DNA of 64,000 nt from contig CBDFKC010000002.1 of assembly GCA_965248685.1 (NCBI GenBank), positions 62,001 to 126,000 on the forward strand. The letters are read 5' to 3'. The position numbers and the translations under genes were made by a program. Shown one piece after another: positions 45,671-53,916 of the stretch. The notes below the pieces were generated by a model. That model was given only the letters and a program-made list of their open reading frames with translations. It had not been told where the DNA came from and did not search any database. This stretch comes from VYFG01 sp965248685 (GTDB lineage Bacteria; Pseudomonadota; Gammaproteobacteria; Arenicellales; Poriferihabitantaceae). The number at the start of each line of letters is the position of its first letter. The stretch's first letter is position 1.

Positions 45671-47230
45671 TTGAGTTCGTTTACCGATCCACATCAACAA
45701 AAGATATTGATCCTGGATTTCGGGGCGCAATATACCCAATTAATTGGACGCGTTGTCAGGGAATCCGGGGTTTATTGCGAAATCTATCCATGGGATGTTG
45801 GCTTCGAGCTAATTGCACAATTTAATCCCCGGGGAATCATTCTATCTGGTGGGCCAGCTTCGACCTACCAGGATGACACGCCGAAGGCACATCCGGAAAT
45901 TTTTGATACCGGGTTACCCGTTCTTGGGATTTGTTACGGCATGCAGACCATGGTGGAGCAACTTGGGGGCAAGGTCGAAAACTCTGATCATCGGGAATAT
46001 GGTCACGCTTCAATTCGAATCGAGAAGGCCACCGAATTGCTCGGTTACGGGAATCAGTCCAGCGATGTATGGATGAGCCATGGTGATCGGGTCACCGCAT
46101 TACCTCCAGGGTTTTCTGTAGTTGCTTCCAGCGAGAATTCCCCTTATGCAGCCATCTCTGACGAGTCCCGACACTATTATGGTGTTCAGTTCCACCCTGA
46201 AGTAACCCACACCGTTCAGGGAAAGCAGATACTTTCTCGCTTTGTTCATGATATTTGTGGTTGTGGGTCCGAGTGGGTAGCGGCCAATATCATAACGGCG
46301 CAAATATCAGATATTCGCAGTAAGGTTGGTGATGACGAGGTGATTCTCGGACTTTCCGGCGGCGTGGACTCGTCAGTGGTTGCAGCACTTTTACACCAGG
46401 CAATCGGCGAAAAGTTAACCTGTATTTTTGTTGACACCGGCCTGCTTCGGTTGGATGAAGGAGACCAGGTGATGCAGGCATTCGCCGATCACCTCGGGGT
46501 AAACGTGATCAGGGTGGATGCGGAAGCAGAATTTCTCGGGCGCCTCAAAGGGGAAGTCGACCCGGAGCTAAAACGAAAAATTATCGGAAACCTTTTTGTC
46601 GAAATTTTTGAACGGGAATCGGCAAAGATTGATAACGCAAAATGGCTGGCCCAGGGTACCATTTATCCTGATGTTATTGAGTCTGCTGGCAGTAAACATG
46701 GCAAAGCCAAGGTAATTAAATCCCATCACAATGTTGGGGGACTGCCGGATGATATGACACTTCAGTTACTGGAACCTCTTAGGGAGTTATTTAAAGACGA
46801 GGTTCGCAGAATTGGTGTTGATTTGGGGTTGCCGGCACGAATGATTAACCGACATCCATTCCCGGGACCAGGACTGGGTGTACGTATTCTCGGTGAAGTA
46901 AAAAAGGAATATGCCGATATTTTACGCCTGGCAGACGCTATATTTCTCGAAGAACTGTACAAAAATGACCTTTATGATCAAATCAGCCAGGCCTTTGCAG
47001 TATTCCTGCCGATAAAATCCGTTGGAGTAGTTGGTGACAACAGGGCATATGACTACGTTATCGCTCTGCGTGCTGTAGAAACACTCGATTTCATGACGGC
47101 AAACTGGAGCCAGATTCCCTATGAAATTTTAGGGCATATTTCCAATAGAATTATCAATGAGGTCAGAGGAATTAGTCGAGTGACCTATGACATATCTGGA
47201 AAACCTCCAGCAACCATTGAGTGGGAATAA
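45671..47230 (+). CDS. guaA: GMP synthase (glutamine-hydrolysing)
   Basis: Converts XMP to GMP using ATP and glutamine. The 519-aa protein has a class I glutamine amidotransferase domain (VLGICYGMQTMVEQLGG with the nucleophile Cys; GVQFHPEVTHT with catalytic His). The ATP-pyrophosphatase domain has the P-loop ILGLSGGVDSSVVAALL, and the C-terminal dimerisation domain ends KPPATIEWE, the classical GuaA terminus. Start codon is TTG. Follows guaB; overlaps tadA by 10 bp. Confidence 0.96.
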   Translation: MSSFTDPHQQKILILDFGAQYTQLIGRVVRESGVYCEIYPWDVGFELIAQFNPRGIILSGGPASTYQDDTPKAHPEIFDTGLPVLGICYGMQTMVEQLGGKVENSDHREYGHASIRIEKATELLGYGNQSSDVWMSHGDRVTALPPGFSVVASSENSPYAAISDESRHYYGVQFHPEVTHTVQGKQILSRFVHDICGCGSEWVAANIITAQISDIRSKVGDDEVILGLSGGVDSSVVAALLHQAIGEKLTCIFVDTGLLRLDEGDQVMQAFADHLGVNVIRVDAEAEFLGRLKGEVDPELKRKIIGNLFVEIFERESAKIDNAKWLAQGTIYPDVIESAGSKHGKAKVIKSHHNVGGLPDDMTLQLLEPLRELFKDEVRRIGVDLGLPARMINRHPFPGPGLGVRILGEVKKEYADILRLADAIFLEELYKNDLYDQISQAFAVFLPIKSVGVVGDNRAYDYVIALRAVETLDFMTANWSQIPYEILGHISNRIINEVRGISRVTYDISGKPPATIEWE

Positions 47231-47688
47231 ATCAGTACCAGACCGATATAAACTTTATGGGACAGGCCCTGGAGTTGGCGCGTATGGCGGAGTCAGTGGG
47301 AGAAGTACCGGTGGGTGCGCTGGTGGTTCAACAAAATAAGGTGGTCGGGAAAGGATTCAATCAACCGATATCCGCCAACGACCCCAGCGCCCATGCAGAA
47401 ATCATCGCGATAAGAGATGCGGCAAACAATAACAAAAATTATCGACTGCGGGATGCAACTTTGTACGTTACCCTGGAGCCCTGTATTATGTGCGCCGGAG
47501 CATTGTTGCACGCTCGCGTGACACGTCTGGTATTTGCCGCAAGGGATAATCGTTTTGGTGCTGCGGGCAGCCAGTTAAATCTGGTGGAATCAGCGTTTTT
47601 AAATCACCAGGCAACCGTGACGTCGGGGATTATGCAAAAAGAGTCAGCTGCACTATTAAAACAATTTTTTAAAGGTCGTAGAAATTGA
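47221..47688 (+). CDS. tadA: tRNA(adenosine34) deaminase TadA
   Basis: Deaminates A34 of tRNA-Arg(ACG) to inosine. The 155-aa cytidine-deaminase-fold protein has the zinc ligands and proton-shuttling Glu in PSAHAEIIAIRDAA and the PCIMCAGALLHARV motif. GTG start at 47221 lies inside the last codons of guaA, giving a 10-bp overlap, so the gua-tadA genes are probably one transcription unit. The 170-bp spacer to the converging PCuAC gene shows no clear terminator. Confidence 0.93.
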   Translation: MGINQYQTDINFMGQALELARMAESVGEVPVGALVVQQNKVVGKGFNQPISANDPSAHAEIIAIRDAANNNKNYRLRDATLYVTLEPCIMCAGALLHARVTRLVFAARDNRFGAAGSQLNLVESAFLNHQATVTSGIMQKESAALLKQFFKGRRN

Positions 47689-47858
47689 CGAAAACGATTG
47701 CAGAACTAGATGGAAGCGGTATCAGTGGTTCAAACTATTTTGTCTATATATCGCCACACAACTATCTGAACTCACTGCTGTATTCTTCATAGAGTAAATA
47801 GGTTTTAATCGTCTAATACATTTCACCGATTAAGCAGAGCTTTAGATTTACTCGGTGA

Positions 47859-48281
47859 TTATTGTTTTTTGACAGGGGCTTCAACAATAAGCTTTGTTCC
47901 ATCCGAAAATTCAAACTGAATTTCAACAATATCGCCGGTTGTCAGGGGGCTGCTCTGATTCATCAGCATCAGGTGCTTAGCGCCAGGAGCCAGAGTAAAT
48001 TCGCTTCCTTGCTCAATTTCAGCGTGGTGAATTGGAACCATTTTCATTAGGCCATCCTGCATCACGCTGTCGTGAATATGTACCATTCCAAATTGGGCTG
48101 AGCTTATAGATTTGATTATTACGCTTTGGGTTCCCTGATTGATCAATGACATATATCCCGCAGTAACCTTGATACTTGGCGGGAAGGCTCTGATCCAGGG
48201 ATCAGCTACAGTCACCTCAGCATTCGCCGAGGTACTGGCCGCGATTAATACGAGTCCTAGGATTGAGCATGAGAATTTCAT
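47859..48281 (-). CDS. periplasmic copper chaperone PCu(A)C
   Basis: Binds Cu(I) in the periplasm and delivers it to the Cu-A centre of cytochrome c oxidase. The 140-aa protein has a signal peptide (about residues 1-21, ending ANA). The metal motif H(M)x10Mx21HxM is recognisable in FGMVHIHDSVMQDGLMKM and AKHLMLMNQ. Its ATG overlaps the stop of the upstream SCO-like gene (ATGA), so the two copper-delivery proteins are translationally coupled. Confidence 0.92.
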   Translation of the reverse strand: MKFSCSILGLVLIAASTSANAEVTVADPWIRAFPPSIKVTAGYMSLINQGTQSVIIKSISSAQFGMVHIHDSVMQDGLMKMVPIHHAEIEQGSEFTLAPGAKHLMLMNQSSPLTTGDIVEIQFEFSDGTKLIVEAPVKKQ

Positions 48282-48931
48282 GAGTTTTTCCGGAGAAACT
48301 GACGGATCGCTTGATAGCGATCAGAAATTGTCGTGGCATCATAGGGTGCTTGGAAGATTGCAGCCAACTTCGCTTGGGGAGAAATTAGAAAGACTGCCCC
48401 TGAGTGTGATACCAGGTAGTTATCGGCACCAGGTTCATGGGCCTCGATTTCATAGGGTACTCCCAGCTGGGACGTGAGCGAATCCACCTGGGTTGGTGAC
48501 CCGGATGCAGCCATGAACTCTTCGTCGTAAAATTGAATGTAATTGGCCAAATGATCTGTTCGATCTCTCTCGCCGTCCACCGAAATAAATCGAATTTTCA
48601 AGTCTTGGTAGTCCGGGTCAGCACTCTGCTTAATCTGTTGGCTTGCTTCTCGAAGCGTTGACATTGTTACTGGGCAAATATCCGGGCAATAGGTATAGCC
48701 GAAAAAAACCAGTGACCAGGCCTGATTCAGGCTGGCCAGGTTAAATTCCCCACCCTGGTGATCAACCATACTAAAATCTGTAAGTTGTTTTTGGTCGGGC
48801 CAGAAAAAGCCTTCAATTGGAGGATTATTCCATGGGACAGAGCCGGGCAGGTTAAACCCGTATACAGCGAGATAAATTCCACAAACAAGCGCCACGAGGT
48901 TGGCGAAGATCAATTTCCAGTAGCGGAACAT
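48278..48931 (-). CDS. SCO1/SenC-family copper-binding thioredoxin-like protein
   Basis: Membrane-anchored thioredoxin-fold protein for assembly of the Cu-A site of cytochrome oxidase. The 217-aa protein has an N-terminal membrane anchor (residues about 8-28), the copper-binding CxxxC in FGYTYCPDICPVTMSTL and the distal His in YLVSHSGAVFLI. It is the first gene of the pair with the PCu(A)C chaperone. No oxidase genes are in the window. Confidence 0.93.
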   Translation of the reverse strand: MFRYWKLIFANLVALVCGIYLAVYGFNLPGSVPWNNPPIEGFFWPDQKQLTDFSMVDHQGGEFNLASLNQAWSLVFFGYTYCPDICPVTMSTLREASQQIKQSADPDYQDLKIRFISVDGERDRTDHLANYIQFYDEEFMAASGSPTQVDSLTSQLGVPYEIEAHEPGADNYLVSHSGAVFLISPQAKLAAIFQAPYDATTISDRYQAIRQFLRKNS

Positions 48932-49460
48932 TAATAAATAAGATGTCTAAAAGGTAGGAAGTAGATTTAGAGGTAAGCCACAAATTTGGGTTACATCGCC
49001 CGGGGTGGCATCAGCTGGCGTGGTCGCCTTCGATGTTGTACCAACCTCGCTGTATTATAGATTAATCCATAATTTTAAGGTATACGAGATTCAATTAATT
49101 CAATTAGATAGCTGACGACGAAGGCTAATAAATTGGGAAGTGGTCGGCGACGGGTATGAAGTGCAAAGTGTTTCCACTAAGCCCCATTCTTTTCTCGAAC
49201 TAGGCCTATGAAAGTGATATTTATAAGGTGTTGCAGGTGGATAGACTGAGCATTAAACCTGACTCAAAAAGGGCCACCAGGTTGAACAAAAATAAAGCAC
49301 CCGAACGCTTAACATTGGAGCTATATCAAGATTGATTTATTGTCGTTTATGTCTAATTTCAAGGTGATCTGGAGTAACTCTTAGTAGTTTAGATTTTAAA
49401 TACACATGGGTTATACTGCCACCACCATATTAATACAATTATCGCCTGCGGAGGCAAAAC
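48932..49460. other. 529-bp divergent intergenic region
   Basis: Lies between the SCO gene (minus) and the polyamine transporter (plus). Only very short frames occur (15 codons or fewer from the ATGs checked). No RNA gene or riboswitch was recognised. It must hold the promoters of both units. An AGGCAA/GCGGAGG purine stretch at its right end is the potF ribosome-binding site. Confidence 0.6.
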
Positions 49461-50576
49461 ATGAAAAAACTATCCAAAATGCTGAAAAGCGGCGCGTTCT
49501 GTGTCGCTTCTTCGGCACTCTTATTTGGCGCAAGTTCAGCACTAGCGGGGGGCAAATTAAACGTCACCAACTGGGATGAGTATATGGCCGAAGATACCAT
49601 CGCGAATTTTGCTGCCGAATATGACATCGAAGTGACCTTCGATCCCTATGATTCAGAAGAAGCCATCGATTCAAAGTTATTGGCGGGGAATTCTGGATAT
49701 GACGTCGTCTCTCACGCAGGTAGTGCTATCGCTCGCCTGATTCCTGCTGAGATACTGCAGCCACTGGATAAATCCAAGCTGGAGAATTTTAAACATATGC
49801 GCCCGGATGTTATGGGCCAACTTGGCGCCGATTGGGACCCTGATAACCAATACGTTGTACCCTATATGTGGGGGACTCATGGAGTTACTTATAATGAAGC
49901 ATTGGTCAAGGAAGTTTATCCAGACGCACCTATCGGAAGCCTGGATTTAATATTTAATCCAGAGCATATTTCAAAAATTGCATCTTGCGGAGTAGCATTT
50001 TTAGATGCACCTAGAGACATGATTCCAATGGCGCTTTCGTATATGGGATTCGATCCAAGCTCGACCAATAAGGAAGACTATGCGGCAGTAGAGGAGATGC
50101 TGCTGAAAATCCGTCCCTATATCAAAACATTCGATAACTACGCTTATCAGCGATTGGTTGAAAAAGAATTTTGCGTGGTCACCAGTTGGGGGCCAGATGG
50201 ATTGCTGGCTATGTCCCAGGCTGAAGAGCTCGATTCAGGCGTTGTATTGGATTTTTTCCTGCCACCTGGACAGAACGCGGCGACATTTTGGGTCGATGGT
50301 TGGGTGATCCCGGCAGACGCAGAGAATGTAGAAAATGCCCACCTGTTTTTAAACTATATGATGCGTCCGGAAGTTGGGGCGTCAGACTCTAATTACACTT
50401 GGTACGCCTCGGCAAATAAAGACGCATTCGATTTGATTGATCCCGCGGTAACCGGAAGCGCAGCAGCGTTCCCTCCTCCCGAATCAGTTGATTTAATGTA
50501 TACCGCGAAGGTATTGCCATCAAAAATTTCGCGCGTGCTGACGCGCACTTGGACAAATTTTAAGGCAGGCCAGTAG
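49461..50576 (+). CDS. polyamine-type ABC transporter substrate-binding protein (PotF-like)
   Basis: Periplasmic binding protein for putrescine, spermidine or a related cation. The 371-aa protein has a signal peptide (about residues 1-29, ending SALAGG). The mature part resembles PotF along its length: LNVTNWDEYMAEDTIANF, QPLDKSKLENFKHM, YVVPYMWGTHGVTYN, CGVAFLDAPRDM. Of the PotF acidic amine ligands, the two later Asp positions are present (SWGPDG; FWVDGW) while the first is Glu in WDEY. The ligand may therefore differ from putrescine. A good ribosome-binding site GGAGG lies 9 bp before the ATG. First gene of a four-gene operon next to the Rieske cluster. Confidence 0.88.
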   Translation: MKKLSKMLKSGAFCVASSALLFGASSALAGGKLNVTNWDEYMAEDTIANFAAEYDIEVTFDPYDSEEAIDSKLLAGNSGYDVVSHAGSAIARLIPAEILQPLDKSKLENFKHMRPDVMGQLGADWDPDNQYVVPYMWGTHGVTYNEALVKEVYPDAPIGSLDLIFNPEHISKIASCGVAFLDAPRDMIPMALSYMGFDPSSTNKEDYAAVEEMLLKIRPYIKTFDNYAYQRLVEKEFCVVTSWGPDGLLAMSQAEELDSGVVLDFFLPPGQNAATFWVDGWVIPADAENVENAHLFLNYMMRPEVGASDSNYTWYASANKDAFDLIDPAVTGSAAAFPPPESVDLMYTAKVLPSKISRVLTRTWTNFKAGQ

Positions 50577-50587
50577 TCGGCAATATA

Positions 50588-50640
50588 TAGCCGCACTACT
50601 CGGGCAATTGGTCAATATTAATTGCTGAGTGGTGCGACTA
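50588..50640 (+). promoter_or_regulatory. long stem-loop between binding-protein and ATPase genes
   Basis: Arms at 50588-50609 and 50620-50640 pair over about 20 bp with a few mismatches (TAGCCGCACTACTC against GAGTGGTGCGACTA), around an AT-rich loop of about 10 bases. TCCTTTTG follows. It starts 12 bp after the binding-protein stop. Such structures commonly stabilise the upstream mRNA and attenuate read-through, giving excess binding protein over the membrane components. This role is inferred. Confidence 0.6.
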
Positions 50641-50691
50641 TCCTTTTGTCTGCACTGATTTTAATTCCAAATAAAATTGTAACTAGTTTCA

Positions 50692-51837
50692 ATGTCTGAA
50701 ATGGTCAACTATCAGGACCAACCCTGGCTGGATCCAGCGGCTGATCCATACATTCGTATTCGCGGAGTAACTAAAAATTTTGGTGAGTTCACTGCGGTAG
50801 GCAGTGTTGATCTAGATATATATCAGGGCGAGTTGTTTTGCCTACTAGGCGGATCCGGTTGTGGTAAATCAACGTTGTTGCGTATGCTGGCGGGATTCGA
50901 ATCCCCGAGTGCCGGAACCATTTCCATTGACGATATAGAAATGAATAATGTTCCGCCTTACGAACGTCCAGTAAATATGATGTTTCAGTCCTACGCTTTG
51001 TTTCCTCATATGGATGTTGAGAAAAATATTGGATATGGACTTAAGGTGGATGGTGTAAACAAGGAGGAAATTAATCATCGAGTTGCCGAGATTCTGGCGT
51101 TGGTTGAACTTTCAGAATTTAACAAACGAAAACCTCACCAACTGTCAGGTGGGCAAAAACAGCGCGTAGCATTGGCGCGGGCGTTGGTAAAACGTCCAAA
51201 AGTTCTTTTGTTGGATGAACCTCTAGGCGCATTGGACAAACGCCTCCGAGAACAAACCCAGTTTGAGTTAATGAATATTCAGGAAAAACTGGGCATAACG
51301 TTTATCGTGGTAACTCACGACCAGGAGGAAGCGATGACCCTGTCTACAAGAATTGCGGTCATGGATGCTGGAAAGTTTGTTCAAATTGGAACCCCAACGG
51401 AAATTTACGAGTATCCACAAAATAGAATGGTGGCAGATTTTATCGGATCTGCAAACATGTTTGAGGGTCGTGTTACTGACAATAGTGCGGATCACGTTAT
51501 CGTAAACTCAGGAGAAGACAATGTGATTTTTCATGTGGACCACGGCATGTCGATTACCCAAGGCAGCAAGGTATGGGTGGCCCTTCGGCCGGAAAAAATA
51601 AGACTGTCCAAGTCCCCTCCTGCTGAATCTGACTCCAATCATTTGAAAGGGGTAGTGCAGGAACTTGGGTATTTGGGAAGTCTGTCAACCTACAGGATCA
51701 AACTCCCAAGCAACAGGATTGTCGAGGTCACTGTACCAAATCAGATAAGACCAAAAGATGGACAACATGCGGTGGACTGGGAGGATGAGGTTTATTTGCA
51801 GTGGGATGCATCCAGCCCGGTAGTACTGACCAAATAA
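50692..51837 (+). CDS. polyamine-type ABC transporter ATPase (PotG/PotA-like)
   Basis: Energises the importer. The 381-aa protein has Walker A LGGSGCGKSTLLRML, Q-loop MMFQSYALFPHM, signature LSGGQKQRVALARAL, Walker B KVLLLDEPLGALD and switch His in VVTHDQEEAM. A C-terminal TOBE regulatory domain (about residues 290-375) is present, as in the PotA/PotG and FbpC groups. N-terminal extension of about 20 residues before the ABC core. The permease gene follows 25 bp downstream. Confidence 0.93.
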   Translation: MSEMVNYQDQPWLDPAADPYIRIRGVTKNFGEFTAVGSVDLDIYQGELFCLLGGSGCGKSTLLRMLAGFESPSAGTISIDDIEMNNVPPYERPVNMMFQSYALFPHMDVEKNIGYGLKVDGVNKEEINHRVAEILALVELSEFNKRKPHQLSGGQKQRVALARALVKRPKVLLLDEPLGALDKRLREQTQFELMNIQEKLGITFIVVTHDQEEAMTLSTRIAVMDAGKFVQIGTPTEIYEYPQNRMVADFIGSANMFEGRVTDNSADHVIVNSGEDNVIFHVDHGMSITQGSKVWVALRPEKIRLSKSPPAESDSNHLKGVVQELGYLGSLSTYRIKLPSNRIVEVTVPNQIRPKDGQHAVDWEDEVYLQWDASSPVVLTK

Positions 51838-51862
51838 TTCTTAACCTTAAGCGTAACCCCAA

Positions 51863-52822
51863 GTGACAGGCATCTTAGATAAAATTAAAGACAACCCTGC
51901 TGCTACCAGCACCTATTTGCCGAAGCTCGGTCACCTGCTCCAATCAAATTGGAAATCCATTGTCATTGCGATTCCATTTATCTGGTTGCTGATTTTTTTT
52001 CTGGCGCCGTTTTTTATCATACTTAAAATTAGTGTTGCCGAGTCGCTGATTGCCAGCCCTCCATTTTCGTCTCTGATTGAATGGAGCAAAGATGGTGTGA
52101 TGAGCGTACGAGTGCTGTTTGAAAACTATGCGTACCTTTGGGAGGACGAGTTATATCTCGATACCTACATAAACTCAGTAAAGATTGCAGGGATATCGAC
52201 AATCTTATGCCTAATTATTGGTTATCCCATCGCATACGCCATCGTCACGTCGTCCCAAACAACGAAGAATATTTTGCTGATGCTGGTCATTTTACCTTTT
52301 TGGACTTCATTTTTACTTCGGGTGTATGCCTGGATGGGATTGTTGGCCGATCAGGGATTGATCAATGACCTGTTGATATGGCTTGGATTCATTGACAGCC
52401 CGATTCGATTACTTTATTCGCAATTTGCCGTATACGTTGGAATTGTCTATACCTACGTTCCATTTATGATCTTGCCGCTGTACGCGAATATGGAGAAATT
52501 GGACATGACACTGCATGAAGCGGCGGCAGACCTTGGTGCCAGACCAATGAAAATATTTCTAACCGTGACAATCCCGTTAACAATGCCAGGCATTATTGCG
52601 GGTTCATTGCTGGTATTTATCCCTGCCACAGGAGAGTTTGTCATTCCGGATTTGTTAGGGGGTGGAAACGTACAGATGATCGGCAGAATTCTGTATAACG
52701 AATTTCATTCAAACCATGATTGGCCGGTGGCGTCGGCAGTAGCAATTGCTTTACTGATCCTGTTGGTGGTACCAATGATGTTCTATCAGCGAGTGCAGGC
52801 AAAACAGGCGGAAGAGGATTAG
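51863..52822 (+). CDS. polyamine-type ABC transporter permease (PotH-like)
   Basis: First inner-membrane permease of the importer. The 319-aa protein has six predicted membrane helices after a polar N-terminus of about 30 residues. The ATPase-contact EAA loop LHEAAADLGARPMKIFLTVTIP is present (quoted in part: EAAADLGARPMKIF). Start codon is GTG. The second permease starts 12 bp after its stop. Confidence 0.92.
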   Translation: MTGILDKIKDNPAATSTYLPKLGHLLQSNWKSIVIAIPFIWLLIFFLAPFFIILKISVAESLIASPPFSSLIEWSKDGVMSVRVLFENYAYLWEDELYLDTYINSVKIAGISTILCLIIGYPIAYAIVTSSQTTKNILLMLVILPFWTSFLLRVYAWMGLLADQGLINDLLIWLGFIDSPIRLLYSQFAVYVGIVYTYVPFMILPLYANMEKLDMTLHEAAADLGARPMKIFLTVTIPLTMPGIIAGSLLVFIPATGEFVIPDLLGGGNVQMIGRILYNEFHSNHDWPVASAVAIALLILLVVPMMFYQRVQAKQAEED

Positions 52823-52834
52823 AGAGAACATAAG

Positions 52835-53677
52835 ATGCAGAAGAAGCGATCTACATTTTTGTTTTCAGTGCTGTGTTTTGGTATGGCTTTTTTGTATATC
52901 CCAATGATTGTGTTAGTCGCATTCTCATTTAACTATTCCAAAATTGTTTCTGTGTGGGGGGGCTTTTCAACAAGATGGTATGTCTCTTTATTTGAAAGCG
53001 AGAAAATTTGGGCTGCACTTGGCTTGAGCGTAAAAATAGCGCTGGTCAACGCAACGGTTGCGACGTTACTCGGCACCCTCGCCGCTTTGGCGATGGTGCG
53101 CTTTGGACGTTTCAAAGGGCATACATTATTTGGTGGGATGATAACCGCGCCATTGGTGATGCCAGAAGTTATAACCGGATTGTCGCTATTAATGTTGTTT
53201 ATAACTCTTAAAGAATTTACAGGATGGCCTGATAAGAGGGGTTTTTCTACCATTACAATTGCACATATCACGTTCTCTCTGGCCTATGTCGCTGTCATTG
53301 TCCAATCTCGCCTTGCAGGATTAGGTCAAACATTGGAAGAAGCCGCTCAAGACCTCGGTGCAAAACCGCTACGCGTATTGATTGATATTACTTTTCCCCT
53401 ATTGGCCCCAGGGATGGTCGCTGGTTGGCTATTGGCTTTTACCTTATCTCTCGATGATCTTGTTATCGCGAGTTTTGTTACCGGACCTGGCTCCAATACA
53501 CTGCCAATTTTGATTTATTCTCGGATTCGAACAGGCTTAAAACCTGACATTAATGCATTGGCGACGATAATTATTTTGGTGGTAGCCATTGGTGTCATTG
53601 TTGCGGGATGGATAATGTTTCGTCAGGAAAAGCAGCGACAACGAGATTTACAGTTAGCCGACTCTGCAAATAAGTAA
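52835..53677 (+). CDS. polyamine-type ABC transporter permease (PotI-like)
   Basis: Second permease, pairing with the PotH-like subunit. The 280-aa protein has six hydrophobic segments, the PotI-type opening FLYIPMIVLVAFSFNYSK and the EAA loop LEEAAQDLGAKPLRVLIDIT. Last gene of the operon. Downstream lies an imperfect hairpin. Confidence 0.92.
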   Translation: MQKKRSTFLFSVLCFGMAFLYIPMIVLVAFSFNYSKIVSVWGGFSTRWYVSLFESEKIWAALGLSVKIALVNATVATLLGTLAALAMVRFGRFKGHTLFGGMITAPLVMPEVITGLSLLMLFITLKEFTGWPDKRGFSTITIAHITFSLAYVAVIVQSRLAGLGQTLEEAAQDLGAKPLRVLIDITFPLLAPGMVAGWLLAFTLSLDDLVIASFVTGPGSNTLPILIYSRIRTGLKPDINALATIIILVVAIGVIVAGWIMFRQEKQRQRDLQLADSANK

Positions 53678-53695
53678 CTGAGGGAAGTTAGTTTA

Positions 53696-53730
53696 GGCTT
53701 CATGGTTTACTAAATTAAACCACTGGAGCC
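53696..53730 (+). terminator. imperfect hairpin after the transporter operon
   Basis: GGCTTCATGGTTTA pairs with TAAACCACTGGAGCC with one bulge and one mismatch, 19 bp after the last permease stop. No T-tract follows, so it is only a possible terminator. The rest of the 239-bp gap to the TetR-Rieske gene shows nothing recognisable. Confidence 0.45.
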
Positions 53731-53916
53731 GAAAATGTATTGCGCTGCTTTGTGGAGTGTATCTTGCTCAGAATTTAGATGCACATCCGCTAGGAATTTA
53801 ACCAATATTGCGCACCCGTTACTGGCGCAGATACATTAGCACCGTGGTTGGCTATGCGACAGCAAAAGCAACGTGAAAAGGATATGCACCCGGCGGAACA
53901 ATCCTGAATAATCTGA

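Noticed and set aside
50892..50905. tRNA T-arm-like sequence GGGATTCGAATCCC
   Set aside because: It lies inside the transporter ATPase coding frame (residues AGFESPS), and no acceptor, D or anticodon stem surrounds it.
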